A stretch of DNA of 64,000 bases from assembly GCA_019637955.1 (NCBI GenBank), contig JAHBUS010000001.1:124001-188000 (forward strand), written 5' to 3'. This document shows positions 63,933 through 64,000 of the stretch, piece after piece. This DNA is from Pseudobdellovibrionaceae bacterium (GTDB lineage Bacteria > Bdellovibrionota > Bdellovibrionia > Bdellovibrionales > Bdellovibrionaceae). Within the stretch, counting starts at the first letter, position 1; every line of letters begins with the position of its first letter. A model generated the notes under the pieces. That model searched no databases. It was given only the letters and a program-made list of their open reading frames with translations, and was not told the origin of the DNA. The position numbers were made by a program, and so were the translations under genes.

Positions 63933-64000
63933 CACAGAAAGAAGCCGAAGTTATAGCCGAGGCTTTTGAGTTCGACAAGTGAAAGACCGTGGTTTGCTTA

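Overview
The window is a 64 kb piece of a GC-rich (high-50s % by eye), Gram-negative, flagellated bacterial chromosome. Gene density is high, introns are absent, and there are many short exported proteins of unknown function, two soluble-signalling chemoreceptors (one with a textbook sigma-28 promoter), hybrid histidine kinases and peptidoglycan-type hydrolase folds. That profile best fits the Bdellovibrionota (Bdellovibrio-like or Oligoflexia-like bacteria). This is an inference from gene content and style, since no rRNA or universal marker gene is present.

Layout. 1-3500: a fragment of a Cys/Ser/Ala-rich exported protein, two small exported proteins and a membrane-anchored TPR protein. 3511-13933: a complete aerobactin-type siderophore operon behind a Fur-box-like palindrome. 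It runs PepSY membrane protein, MFS exporter, iucA, iucB, iucC, iucD, TonB-dependent receptor, with every junction from the MFS gene onward overlapping. 13934-25629: small exported proteins, a LysE/ArgO exporter fused to a SRPBCC domain, a chemoreceptor, an outer-membrane protein gene interrupted by a nonsense codon, an exported PD-(D/E)XK-like protein, a SRAP (YedK/HMCES) protein, an alpha/beta hydrolase, a DUF4142 protein, a beta-lactamase-fold lipoprotein and membrane proteins. 25683-29601: a bacteriophytochrome hybrid kinase with its biliverdin-producing heme oxygenase. 29652-31542: palindromes, a sigma-28 promoter and a chemoreceptor. 31547-41400: mixed genes, including a polysaccharide deacetylase broken by an internal deletion, a SRPBCC / zinc alcohol dehydrogenase / hemerythrin group, a knottin-like Cys-rich peptide, a trypsin-like protease and a TMTC-like membrane protein.

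41401-47434 is a single overlapping operon coding for a stressosome (RsbR, RsbS, RsbT), a SpoIIE-type phosphatase and two hybrid histidine kinases, one of which carries an RsbT-like ATPase domain at its N-terminus. 51743-54508 is a formaldehyde detoxification operon (frmR, frmA, frmB plus a VOC protein) with an inverted-repeat C-tract operator of the RcnR/FrmR type. 54600-62658 is mostly small exported or hypothetical genes, with a second hemerythrin gene and a MarR-BioY divergon. 62866-63798 encodes a solitary nuclease-domain protein (HsdR N-terminal-like), followed by tRNA-His(GTG).

The window therefore combines iron acquisition, light sensing, stress sensing, chemotaxis and aldehyde detoxification with a large exported-protein repertoire. 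At least two genes are clearly broken (18593-19459 and 32039-32834) and a third probably is (62339-62658). Ten convergent gene pairs have stop codons that overlap or lie within 6 bp of each other.
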